Shown here piece after piece: positions 19,273 to 28,117 of a stretch of 64,000 nucleotides of DNA. This DNA comes from Stentor coeruleus (taxonomy: Eukaryota > Ciliophora > Heterotrichea > Heterotrichida > Stentoridae). Location: contig MPUH01000034.1 in NCBI GenBank assembly GCA_001970955.1, positions 62,001-126,000 of the forward strand, in the 5' to 3' direction. Numbering within the stretch: the first letter of the stretch is position 1; each line of letters starts with the position of its first letter. The position numbers and the translations under genes were made by a program. The notes below the pieces were generated by a model, which was given only the letters and a program-made list of their open reading frames with translations, was not told the DNA's origin and did no database searches.

Positions 19273-19280
19273 TATAATAA
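19273..19280. promoter_or_regulatory. 8-bp divergent intergenic gap
   Basis: Only 8 bp (tataataa) separate the ATG of the minus-strand coiled-coil gene (start at 19272) and the ATG of the plus-strand GON4-like gene (start at 19281). If both starts are right, each gene's promoter must lie within the other gene's 5' coding part, or transcription starts at or near each ATG. Downstream Met codons (Met14 of the minus gene, Met59 of the plus gene) are possible alternatives. Confidence 0.6.
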
Positions 19281-20366
19281 ATGGATGAACAAGATTACTA
19301 CAGAAATTTTGTAAATCACACTTTGCATGGAACTATAGACATTCCAAGTGATGATGAAGAGTATTTCGCTACAGATGAAGCTGCTGAAGACAACTTCGCA
19401 GCAAGGGTCCCAAAATCAGAATTAGCTGACTTAGTATTTGAATCAGGTAGAAACATAATGTCTTTACCAACAGTTTATAGACCAGTAATCCCTATGTATA
19501 ATCCAAGAACTATAACCCAAGATATGTATATAACAAGAGAACAAAGGATACTTTTTATATCGCAAATCGAATATTTTGTTCAGATATTACTGCATAGTTT
19601 TTTTTTATGTGAAGATTTTAGGGCAAAAGAAGATTATTATAAGATAATTAAAGATATTCTTAAGAAAGTTGAAGGAAATACAAGAGAATATGATATATCG
19701 TTTATAATAAATAATCGAGCTAAAGTTTCGATACCTAAACAGGTATCAGTTTTGAATATACCTTTGGTTTGTATAATTAAAAACTGCATTCGCATTGATG
19801 ATTGTTTGAAAATTGTATTCACACGTAGGGAGATAAAGGAAATGCTCATGGTTTACTCCCCTGCTTTTATATTGAAATCTCTACTCCCATTAGAAAATCC
19901 GCCATCTCCACGTAAAATAAAACAAGGATTTACAGTTATTGATGATATGCTTCTCCTTCAAGGATTATCTAAAACAAAATCCTCTTATCTTATCCAAGAA
20001 CAATGGCTGACAAAAAAAACTCCCCCACAAATAAAAAATCGTATTAAAAATTTGAAGTCCAAAAAATACATCCCCAAAAATGAAGCTCAAGAACGTATTA
20101 TGAAATTCCTTGAAGACCAAAGGAAAAAATTTACTGAAGAAGAAATACTACAATTAAGACGTGGGTTGCAATGGTTTGAAATACAGAGAATACCTCAAAT
20201 ACAAAAATATTTCCTTCCTCATAGGACAATAAAGCAAATAACAGAAATGTCACAAAGCCAAACTTATGATCCACCATCAACTTTTGCTCTTGAAAACCTT
20301 GATGATTTTGAAACTTGTAATTGTTTTTGCCAATGTGAAGATGCTTTTGAAATATATATATTATAA
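19281..20366 (+). CDS. GON-4-like / Myb-like nuclear protein
   Basis: The C-terminal half follows the GON4L/YARP pattern: AFILKSLLPLENPPSPRKIK, then FTVIDDMLLLQGLSK, QEQWLTKKTPPQIKNRIKNL, KSKKYIPKNEAQ, FTEEEILQLRRGLQWF, and YFLPHRTIKQI. In the animal and plant proteins these segments are a degenerate pair of Myb/SANT-like units that act in chromatin repression. The N-terminus is acidic (IDIPSDDEEYFATDEAAED), as is common in this family. At 361 residues it is much shorter than animal GON4L. It ends with two Cys-rich residue groups (CNCFCQCE), which are unusual. Nuclear location is inferred. Confidence 0.7.
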   Translation: MDEQDYYRNFVNHTLHGTIDIPSDDEEYFATDEAAEDNFAARVPKSELADLVFESGRNIMSLPTVYRPVIPMYNPRTITQDMYITREQRILFISQIEYFVQILLHSFFLCEDFRAKEDYYKIIKDILKKVEGNTREYDISFIINNRAKVSIPKQVSVLNIPLVCIIKNCIRIDDCLKIVFTRREIKEMLMVYSPAFILKSLLPLENPPSPRKIKQGFTVIDDMLLLQGLSKTKSSYLIQEQWLTKKTPPQIKNRIKNLKSKKYIPKNEAQERIMKFLEDQRKKFTEEEILQLRRGLQWFEIQRIPQIQKYFLPHRTIKQITEMSQSQTYDPPSTFALENLDDFETCNCFCQCEDAFEIYIL

Positions 20367-20972
20367 TATACTAGGATTTTATTTGAAGTATAAATATGAT
20401 TTTTGTTTAGGCTATGATATAATATTATGAGATATTAAGGGTTTTGATGTTGAGATTTAGAATTTTTTTGTAGATAATTTTTTTAATAAATCAGAGTTTT
20501 TATGATAAGTTTTATTAATGAAAGATATTAGAATTAAAGGTTTGATGTATAGATAAGTTTATGTTAATTTGGTTTAGGGTTTCTTTAAAATTATTGTTGT
20601 GGTATTTTATTTGTTGTATTTTCGATATGATTTTCCTGTTTTATTTATAAAATTACTGAGTTTATGTTATTTGATTATGATATAATTAGTTAAAAATCTT
20701 ATGTAAAATATTTTTTAAAGACCTATACTAGGATATTTTTTAAATGTAACTTGCTTTTTAAGATGAAAATCATATGTTTGTATAGTTGATATTATGATAA
20801 TAAGTTTATTATATTTACTTATATACTCATAATTTTATTATCAGCTTCTTATATTTCTATTATAAATTCCCAATAGTCAAATAGTTGAAAAATATAAATT
20901 TAATATTTGAGTGTGAATTATCCTTATAAATAATCTAGTGTATATATTTCTTTACATGAAAACTTTATATTT
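20367..20972. other. Convergent intergenic spacer
   Basis: About 600 bp. The first 280 bp are G-rich and C-poor on the plus strand, as at other 3' flanks; the remainder is AT-rich without any coding-like frame. Confidence 0.5.
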
Positions 20973-21134
20973 TTAAAGCTGATCATTAGTTATAAACCTA
21001 TTTCCCTGAGACACTTGCTTGAGTTTCGATTGAATTTCTTTCTTTTTCTCCTCATCATCTAAATTCTTCTTAACTGAAGTAGTTCCTCCTGTAAGTGGTG
21101 GCTGCTCTTTAGGTCTTGACTTATTATTCCCCAT
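20973..21134 (-). CDS. 53-aa microprotein with myristoylation-type start (MGNNKS)
   Basis: A small ORF read on the minus strand from ATG (21134) to TAA (20973). It begins MGNNKSRPKEQPPLTGG and ends VSQGNRFITNDQL; the middle is a charged helix (LDDEEKKKEIQSKLKQ). Gly2 with Ser6 fits the N-myristoyltransferase consensus, and basic residues follow, so a membrane-anchored peptide is plausible. The composition is clearly protein-like compared with the AT-only flanks, and GGAGGAACT-type GC-richer codons occur in the middle. No homologue is recognised. Confidence 0.7.
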   Translation of the reverse strand: MGNNKSRPKEQPPLTGGTTSVKKNLDDEEKKKEIQSKLKQVSQGNRFITNDQL

Positions 21135-21859
21135 TTATAACACAAAATCATTAAATTAACCCATATCCATTTAACTACTTTTTTTTAATCACAGGAAAGT
21201 ATTCTAATTATAAGCACATCATTTAAATAATATTGGGACAGTCAATAAGGAAATCAAAGAAATCCTAAAATATCATAAGCCACACTTGAAAAAAAGAAAA
21301 CGAGTTCTGAGATGGATACAATTTTACGTAAAAAGTTGATATTAAAAGAAAATGCTTTTTTTTAATCTAAAAATCTAAGGAAAATTATCCATTTCAGGTT
21401 TTAAAAATTAAAAGGATCTTTATAAGTATGCCATAGAATAAATCAAGGATTAAAATAAGTATATAGAATATCAAAATGAAAGATTAGTGGGGATAACTTG
21501 GATAATATTAATTATAAGTCTAGGATGCTAAAATTAATATATATTTAACAGAGTGCTTGATGAGTGAATTTGTAAAAAAAAGATTTTAATGGGTTAAATA
21601 ATATGCCAAATAACAATTGATGGGGTAAAAGTGTGAAATTTTTAAATTAGAAAAACTGAAAGTGCTAAAAATTATATGTTAAAAGATTCCAGTTAGAAGA
21701 AAATATAACAGAAATTTTGGGGGTATTTTCAAGAGCAAGTGTGCTGATTTTCTCAAAAATTGACGATTCCAAATAGAAGAAAATAAGAGTTTATTATTTT
21801 GTGTTGAAGTTTATTAAGAGATTATTATGGATTTTTTTCAAGAATATTAGTATTAGTTA

Positions 21860-22130
21860 GGGATTATCGCTTGACTATTGCCCAACCCTTGCTAATTTTC
21901 AAGAATATAAAGTCCTAGACAACAAAAGCACCGAGATTACTACCAGCTTGAAGTTTATAATATAAAGAAATTCCTAGGATTTACTCTACAGCTTAATATA
22001 AAAGAGTTATAGAGACACACATGAAAATACGACCCTATCTCTCAGCCATAATATACATAAAATAAAAATCGTATTGGGACTAGGAACATTAACACCAAAG
22101 GAAAGATCAATTTTATAGGCCTAGCTGGAT
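21860..22130 (+). pseudogene. Decayed coding-like segment, possibly a piggyBac-type DNA transposon relic
   Basis: The GC content is higher than in surrounding spacer. Two plus-strand frames contain stop-free protein-like runs: one from about 21863 (LSLDYCPTLANFQEYK) and another from 21947 with IKKFLGFTLQLNIKEL. Stops are TAA, TAG and TGA. The similarity to the piggyBac transposase core is only a short spacing match (FLG to a Trp-compatible stop 18 residues on), and no terminal repeats were identified, so the family is uncertain. Confidence 0.22.
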
Positions 22131-22133
22131 AAT

Positions 22134-22293
22134 AAAACTTTTTCTAAGGAAATTCAAAGCATGAAAAAAATCACTACAAAAGTATTTTTGAATATTTGAG
22201 TCAGAAAAACATAAAAACTTTTTCTAAGGAAATTCAAAGCATGAAAAAAATCACTACAAAAGTATTTTTGAATATTTGAGTCAGAAAAACATA
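22134..22293. repeat. 80-bp tandem duplication
   Basis: Two copies with period 80 start at 22134 and 22214 (aaaactttttctaaggaaat ...), apparently identical. They are followed at once by unique sequence. No N lies between the copies. Confidence 0.85.
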
Positions 22294-22614
22294 ATTACTA
22301 TTCCCTATATAGAGAATAAATTGACCAAATGCTATAAAATCAGCTTCAAAAAGGACTTACTACTATTATAATAGTATCACTTGATGATTATTCTAAGACT
22401 AAATAAAGCGTAAATATTTAGTTTATAGTTTTAGTTGCTAGAAAATACTAAAATTACATAATTAAAAGTAATAAATCCTTTGTTAGAATAAGGATTTTGA
22501 TAAGTTTGAAATTTATGGGGAATTTGATAAGATATTGAAGTTTTGGATTAGATGAATTGTTAGATTTTCGGGTGCTTTTCGAAAGAGGCCATTAATCTTT
22601 ATTATTGGTTAGAA

Positions 22615-22908
22615 ATGGTTAAAGTTCCAAAGACCATAAGGACTTACTGCCCGAAGCTGAAGACTCACACTGTGCATAAGGTGACCCAGTATAAGAAGGG
22701 TAAAGAATCACTTGCGGCTCAAGGTAAAAGGCGTTATGATCGTAAGCAAAGTGGATATGGTGGACAAACTAAACCTATCTTCCACAAAAAGGCGAAAACT
22801 ACAAAGAAAGTTGTCTTGCGTCTTGAGTGCACTAAATCAAAACTTAAAAGACTTAGAGTCATCGGCCGCTGCAAGACTTTCATTATAGAAGATAAGAAAA
22901 AGAAGTAA
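22615..22908 (+). CDS. RPL36A: 60S ribosomal protein eL42 (L36a/L44e)
   Basis: The 97-residue sequence matches eL42 throughout: [61 protein letters not shown]. It sits near the E site of the large subunit. The family usually binds zinc with two CxxC-type pairs. Here the first Cys of each pair is kept (C12, C72) but the second is Leu15 and Ser75 (CPKL, CTKS), so the zinc site looks lost. C86 in RCKTF is kept. The C-terminus is also shorter than in yeast or human, ending EDKKKK. The codon use is that of a highly expressed gene. It ends with TAA. Confidence 0.95.
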   Translation: MVKVPKTIRTYCPKLKTHTVHKVTQYKKGKESLAAQGKRRYDRKQSGYGGQTKPIFHKKAKTTKKVVLRLECTKSKLKRLRVIGRCKTFIIEDKKKK

Positions 22909-23122
22909 ATAATCTTCATAGATAGACTATAAATTGCAATCAAACTCTTAATACCTATTATTATTCTAAATATCCCCTGAACCCTCTTAATTTTATCTAA
23001 AATTTTTCTCTTTCTCTCACCATCTTAAAAAATCTTCACTCCTTTTTACCCCAAAAAAAAATTTTTCCATCCTAAAACCCAATAAAAAATGATTAAAATT
23101 CCCTTCAAGCTACTTATCTTAT

Positions 23123-24289
23123 CTAAAGATTGTCTACTTGTTCAACTGTAAGATTAGTCACTTGGCTTTCTGGTAATGGTGCCTGATATCCAGGGTGTTT
23201 TGTATCCAAAAGGTTCTTACTCAAAGTAATCTCAATTCCTTCAACAGTCCTTTCCTTCCAAACATCACTAAGACCTTCCTCAGTAGGCTTATAATGATCC
23301 TTAAACACTCTTTTCTCAAAAGAATTCAATTGATGAAGCCCAGGTTCTTTCCTCTTAACTTCCTCAACAACTCTTACAGCTCTAGGCAAAGCTTGCCCAC
23401 TAGCCTTAATCACAACAGTCTTAAGTCCATTTTTCTTGAAAAGCATCAGAGCATTTTTAATAGCAAAAATAGGATTAGCTGTACCAGAAACATAAACTTC
23501 ATTATCGTTGCGTTTAACTTCATCTCTTTCTCTAACAAGCTTATACTTCTCCATTCCAGGCTCAGGCTTTCTATTAAAATCTCCACCAGCATTTCTTCCA
23601 CCACGACCTCTTCTAAAAGATCTTCCATTTCTAAAAGCTCTTCCTCTATCTTCACCTCTAAAAGCTCTTCCTCTAGGTCTATCATTATCATCACCACCTC
23701 TATATGGTCTTCCTCTAGGCCTGTCAGTATTATCTTTATCATCACCTCTAGTCCCTGTGTTTTCAAATCTTCCTCTACCTCTTCTTTCAGTTCTTCCCCC
23801 TCTTGGTCTTCCATTAAATCTTTGTCCACGTGGTCTTCTTGTTGATTCACCACCAGTTCTATCTGCAAATTTATCAGTCCTATTATCAGATTTATCAACA
23901 TTTGTATCACTTGGATTATCAGTTTTATCACCTTCAGGCCTTCTGGTTATTGTAGTTGGGGGTTTTTTAAGCTCTGAAAATGATTTCTCAGTAACTTGAG
24001 AAGCATCTAATGGAGGTTGATATCCTGGGTGAGAACTGTCAAGTGGGTTTAAACTGAGCTTGAAAATCACTCTGGTTTTATTGGAGTCTTTAACTCTTTC
24101 AAAGGAATTCTGTTGGTAAATCCCTTTGACTCTGTGCTTGATAATTTCGACTAGGTTCACAGCGTGAGGAATTGCCAGATTTATTGCCGTGATTGTCGCT
24201 TCTTTCTGTGTTTCAAGCAAAGTTACGACATCAGAAATAACTCTTGTAAGTCCTTGTGTGCTAGACACTGTGACTTCTTTTCCTGCCAT
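23123..24289 (-). CDS. Double-Alba RNA-binding protein with RGG/RG-rich linker
   Basis: Two Alba-type domains in one 388-residue chain. The first (about residues 5-105) has TITAINLAIPHAVNLVEIIK; the second (about 240-385) has KTVVIKASGQALPRAVRVVE. Each ends with the same motif, HPGYQPPLDASQV and HPGYQAPLPESQV, so the domains arose by internal duplication. Between them, about residues 140-230 are packed with RG/RGG (RRPRGQRFNGRPRGGRTERR), a classic RNA-binding and arginine-methylation region. Eukaryotic Alba proteins bind RNA and act in translation control or in RNase P/MRP. High expression is likely. Overlapping ORFs in the RG region on both strands are shadows of its low complexity. Confidence 0.85.
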   Translation of the reverse strand: MAGKEVTVSSTQGLTRVISDVVTLLETQKEATITAINLAIPHAVNLVEIIKHRVKGIYQQNSFERVKDSNKTRVIFKLSLNPLDSSHPGYQPPLDASQVTEKSFSELKKPPTTITRRPEGDKTDNPSDTNVDKSDNRTDKFADRTGGESTRRPRGQRFNGRPRGGRTERRGRGRFENTGTRGDDKDNTDRPRGRPYRGGDDNDRPRGRAFRGEDRGRAFRNGRSFRRGRGGRNAGGDFNRKPEPGMEKYKLVRERDEVKRNDNEVYVSGTANPIFAIKNALMLFKKNGLKTVVIKASGQALPRAVRVVEEVKRKEPGLHQLNSFEKRVFKDHYKPTEEGLSDVWKERTVEGIEITLSKNLLDTKHPGYQAPLPESQVTNLTVEQVDNL

Positions 24290-25243
24290 GTTAATTATAT
24301 ACCATTAACTTTTTGACCCTAAGCTAACACCCGCACTATAAGCTAAGATACTTGAGATTTGGTTTATAAAGTATGGATCACAAGATTTGTTGTTGATTGA
24401 TAGGCAAATGTATTATTTTATAGGATTCAAGTTTTGATGTAAAGTTGGAGTATGAAAAATAAGCTCTTGGTTAAAAAAAAAATTGTGGAAAATCAGAGGA
24501 TTTTTGAGGAAAATATTGGGTTGGTTGATAGATAAAGGGGTTTATGAGAAGTTATCAAGATTTAGCTGTTGAGTTTGGGATATATTGTCAAGGTTGGCTG
24601 GGTATGAAGAAATGGGATGTGTGAAGATTTGATTTTGATAAAGGGCTGAAGTTTGGGATAGGTTTAAGGTATTTTTGGGTTGGTTTTTGGTATAGATGAT
24701 GAAGATTTTTTAAACTCTGAAGTTGATAGGCTTGGTTTTTGAATTGGAAGAATAGAGAAGATTGCTTGAGATGCTTTTTTGATTGAGGAAAGTAATAGAT
24801 TTCTTTTCACAAAATGCTCTGGGGATATTGGAAAAACTGATTTGGTCTAAATTTCTGACCTTTGTATCAAAGTCTTGGCTTGGAAGTATTATTAACACAG
24901 CTTTAAATATTAGACCTTAAATTTCTTTAGCACCCCAAAGTGTTTGAAATATAATCATACAGTATCCCAAAATATATTTTCACATTGGTGTATATCTTTT
25001 ATAAAAACCCAAAAGTTTTCAAGGTCAATATCTTAAAATAAAAAAATTACTAAACAATATTTGTCCTGTAAATCCTACTTCTCTATAATCACTAACCCAA
25101 AATATCATCAATTATTATTTCCTAAATTATTGAAAATCTTCTACAAAATTGCCAAAACTGTTCATATCCCATATCAAAAATCCTACAATTTCTACATATT
25201 TTCAATACCTATTAAAAAGATAATTTCCTGAATAATCTTATAT
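24290..25243. other. Intergenic spacer
   Basis: About 950 bp. Positions 24300-24700 are G-rich on the plus strand (the 5' flank of the minus-strand Alba gene, C-rich in its sense). Positions 24900-25240 are C-rich on the plus strand (the 3' flank of the minus-strand 25244 gene). A 62-codon open frame at 24710-24898 looks random. No RNA gene is seen. Confidence 0.5.
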
Positions 25244-28117
25244 TTATATCATATAAAAATTATTATTAGATCTAAGAGTAAAAACTACCTCAAGCATTGG
25301 CAACTCCACCATCTTTCCCAACAAAGCTACCATCCTTGATAACTTAGTTTCTTTAACTAAATCTGACATAATCAAACACTCATTATTAGTTTTCTCTAAA
25401 CTTTCAACAAGTTCTTCATTATACATCCTTAACACAGCATTATCTTCAAGTAAACTCATTTTATCATATCTTAAATCTCTTATTTCCTCATACAATATTT
25501 CCCTTTCTTCATCAAATTCTAACATATTCTTAGAATACATTTCAATACAAGTCAGTCCAAACATTTTTTTCCTTAATAAAACTGATTTTATATTATAAAC
25601 CAATAACTGTAAAGCCCAATTCTGATCATTATTCATCATATCATATTTAGTAACCCTTGAATTTGCTCCTGTGCTTATAGAAAAATAATTTTTCCCCTCA
25701 TTAAAACTTTTATCTTCTATTGACATAAATGATGGAATTTCTGTTTCTTCAACTTTTAAATCACTTAGTGAACCAATACTGGTTAAACTGAATTTTTTTA
25801 TTCGGTTTGGGCAGAAGGTAGAAAACATGACAAGTTTGAATATGGCGAATTGTTTTAGACGATTTATATAGTTTTGGGTTGCTATTGTCATTTTTTTTAT
25901 AAGGACAAAATTCGATTTATTTGAATGGATTGATATAGAGTACCAATAGGATAAGGAGTTTTTATATGAGATAGGGTTTTGGGAAATTATTTTTTTATTA
26001 AGAAGTTTTGGTAGAAGGAATTTGTGAAGTTTCCATTTTTTAAAACTTTGGTTTAGAGAAAGAATAGGATTTTTGGCTAAGAGGTTGGTAAGGGTTGATA
26101 ATGATTGCAGGGTTTTTGGGATTTGTAGAGATTGGGATTTGGAAGGATTTTTTAAGATAGAGGATAGGTTGTATGAAAAATGAGGATTTGATGATTTGAT
26201 TGTTGGATTTGTTATGGTTGATAGAATTTGGTTTTGGGTTCTTTTGAGGATATGGTTTAGGAGGTGGAGAAAATGTGAAGTTGATGGTTGAGAGTTTGAG
26301 GGTTTTATTAGGTTAGAGGTGGCTTGGAGGATGCTTTTAGTTTTTTTCCTGGTGGCTGTAGTATTTTTATTTGGCTTTAGGATTTTTCTACTGTTTTTGT
26401 TATAAATATTAGAAATAATCCGCACCATATTTTCTAATTTCGAATGATTGGATGATTTCTTAGCTTCTACTAGTTGTATTATGCATTCTATTCCGTATCT
26501 AACTCTTTTTTTTATAAATCCGCATAGTGCTCTATATAATATAGAGCATAATTTTATGTTTATACTCTTTAAAAATCTATCTTGATTTTTGATTGATATT
26601 TTTTTTTCATTTTCACCAAATGCTTTGTTAAGATTTTTTGCAATACCATAAACCCCAGGACTTTTCCAATACTCATTGATTTGTAAGTTTTTCCATATAT
26701 GGAAAAAAGGGACAATTAAAGGCTTTTGTAATTTCATTAAACTTCTAAACGCTAGTTTTATTGCATTTATATTTCTCAATTTCCCACTTTTATTTTTAGA
26801 TTTGTTGAATGTATTTGTATTATATTTTTCCTTATATAATTTTTCTTTAGTTAGTTTATTTAGCGAAGTATATGTTTTTATAGTTGTTTGATTTTTTATA
26901 TGATTACTTGTTTTACTTATCCAAGTTTTTAAGACTTGACCTGGAAAGTTTTTTTTAATAAAATATATACTCTTAAGATATTTCGCAATGCTTTCTAATT
27001 GAGTGCAGTTAGTCGAAATTTCAAGTGATTTTTGGTAGGATAATAGAGAAGTTGTTGATTTTTTTGATTCAATAAAATATTTTTCTAGCATATTATCAAA
27101 GCATAACCTTGTAAATAGTATATGCTTTATATCCAAGTATTTTCTCTCACTAATCCTCATTATTTTTACTAAAACATCTTTGATTTTTATTGAGTTTCTT
27201 AGATTCATCTTACCTATACACTTAGGAATATTTATGACAAACTCTTCTTTTTGATATTTTTTCACAGCACCTTTCCATTTGATAATTGATAACAATTGAA
27301 GTGAAAAATATCGATGTTTGGCTATACTCAAAACTGTTCCAATCTTGTAAAAACTTGTATTTTCCCTTTTATTTTGATATAAAATCCATTTGCTAAAGGC
27401 TGTTTTGTATAGTAAATACCTTAAAATTATTTCTGATTTTTTAATTGCTTCAGCGATTTTATTTTTAACATCCTTATATTCTCTAACTTTGATTTTCCAT
27501 CGCCAAAAGGCTATTTGTTCAAAAGAAGGTTTTATTGAAACTAAAATTTTTTTAAAGGTTTTGAGTTTTATTTGAGTTTTTCTATACATTGTCGCTAAAG
27601 GTTTTGATTTTTTAATGATATTATCTTTCCAGTTTTGGATGATGTGCTTCATAAAAACTTTGTATCTGTTATTGAGAACTAAGAAAAAACGACAATAAGA
27701 AGTATGCTTGTTTATTAATGATACTGAAAATTGAGCCATATGCAGTTTAAGGGCAAAGAAAGATGATAGTAAGTTTGATGTATAAAGCTTATAAAGTTTC
27801 GAAAGACAAAAAATGAGCTTTCCTGTCTTATTGTTTAAATCATTCTTTAAAGTGTGCTGCACTATTTCTAAGGACTTTGGTTTGTTTCCTGATATGATTT
27901 CCTTTATATATATCTGGAATGCACAATAATTGTCTTCTTCGATTTTTTTTTGCTGTTTCAACCTTGTTGCAATCATCCCTGCAGCTCTAACAACAGGAAA
28001 AGAGCTATTAACAAGCATTAAATGTAGAGATAATGTCTTTGATTTATATAGTTTTTGATCGTATATCTTTCCCCCAAGAACTTCTTCTAACAGTATCAGT
28101 GTTTCTGTTCCTTCCAT
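25244..28117 (-). CDS. Large helical protein with Sfi1-like Trp repeats (957 aa)
   Basis: A single 957-residue basic ORF. From about residue 155 it shows recurring short helices centred on Trp: HIIQNWKDNIIKK, IAFWRWKIKVREYK, AFSKWILYQNKRE, IIKWKGAVKKY, VLKTWISKTSNHIK, FFHIWKNLQINEYW and FKKWKLHKF. This is the pattern of Sfi1 repeats, which bind centrin-type EF-hand proteins in centrosomes and, in ciliates, in contractile cortical fibres. Residues 1-110 may form a different, helical N-domain. A Ser/Asn/Thr-rich stretch lies near 620-690, and the last 120 residues contain a coiled coil (EEREILYEEIRDLRYDKM). The repeat call is from spacing and Trp context; spacing is irregular, so it is moderate. 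Confidence 0.65.
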   Translation of the reverse strand: MEGTETLILLEEVLGGKIYDQKLYKSKTLSLHLMLVNSSFPVVRAAGMIATRLKQQKKIEEDNYCAFQIYIKEIISGNKPKSLEIVQHTLKNDLNNKTGKLIFCLSKLYKLYTSNLLSSFFALKLHMAQFSVSLINKHTSYCRFFLVLNNRYKVFMKHIIQNWKDNIIKKSKPLATMYRKTQIKLKTFKKILVSIKPSFEQIAFWRWKIKVREYKDVKNKIAEAIKKSEIILRYLLYKTAFSKWILYQNKRENTSFYKIGTVLSIAKHRYFSLQLLSIIKWKGAVKKYQKEEFVINIPKCIGKMNLRNSIKIKDVLVKIMRISERKYLDIKHILFTRLCFDNMLEKYFIESKKSTTSLLSYQKSLEISTNCTQLESIAKYLKSIYFIKKNFPGQVLKTWISKTSNHIKNQTTIKTYTSLNKLTKEKLYKEKYNTNTFNKSKNKSGKLRNINAIKLAFRSLMKLQKPLIVPFFHIWKNLQINEYWKSPGVYGIAKNLNKAFGENEKKISIKNQDRFLKSINIKLCSILYRALCGFIKKRVRYGIECIIQLVEAKKSSNHSKLENMVRIISNIYNKNSRKILKPNKNTTATRKKTKSILQATSNLIKPSNSQPSTSHFLHLLNHILKRTQNQILSTITNPTIKSSNPHFSYNLSSILKNPSKSQSLQIPKTLQSLSTLTNLLAKNPILSLNQSFKKWKLHKFLLPKLLNKKIISQNPISYKNSLSYWYSISIHSNKSNFVLIKKMTIATQNYINRLKQFAIFKLVMFSTFCPNRIKKFSLTSIGSLSDLKVEETEIPSFMSIEDKSFNEGKNYFSISTGANSRVTKYDMMNNDQNWALQLLVYNIKSVLLRKKMFGLTCIEMYSKNMLEFDEEREILYEEIRDLRYDKMSLLEDNAVLRMYNEELVESLEKTNNECLIMSDLVKETKLSRMVALLGKMVELPMLEVVFTLRSNNNFYMI

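Larger units (their letters stand above)
21135..22614. other. Long intergenic region with decayed coding-like sequence
   Basis: About 1.5 kb without an intact gene. From about 21860 to 22130 the base composition is less AT-rich and the plus strand has coding-like but stop-broken frames. One frame, from 21947, reads LEVYNIKKFLGFTLQLNIKEL, then a stop, RHT and another stop; this faintly recalls the 'flG.ll..gi.kl....W' block of piggyBac transposases. An 80-bp tandem duplication (22134-22293) follows. The last 170 bp before the eL42 gene are G-rich, the opposite of most 5' flanks here. Confidence 0.4.

Noticed and set aside
23195-23999. Long ORFs on both strands inside the Alba gene
   Set aside because: They are shadows of the repetitive RG-rich coding region; their translations are low-complexity Ser/Leu or Glu/Leu strings.
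24710-24898. 62-codon minus-strand ORF in spacer
   Set aside because: No start context, domain or coding-like composition; expected by chance.
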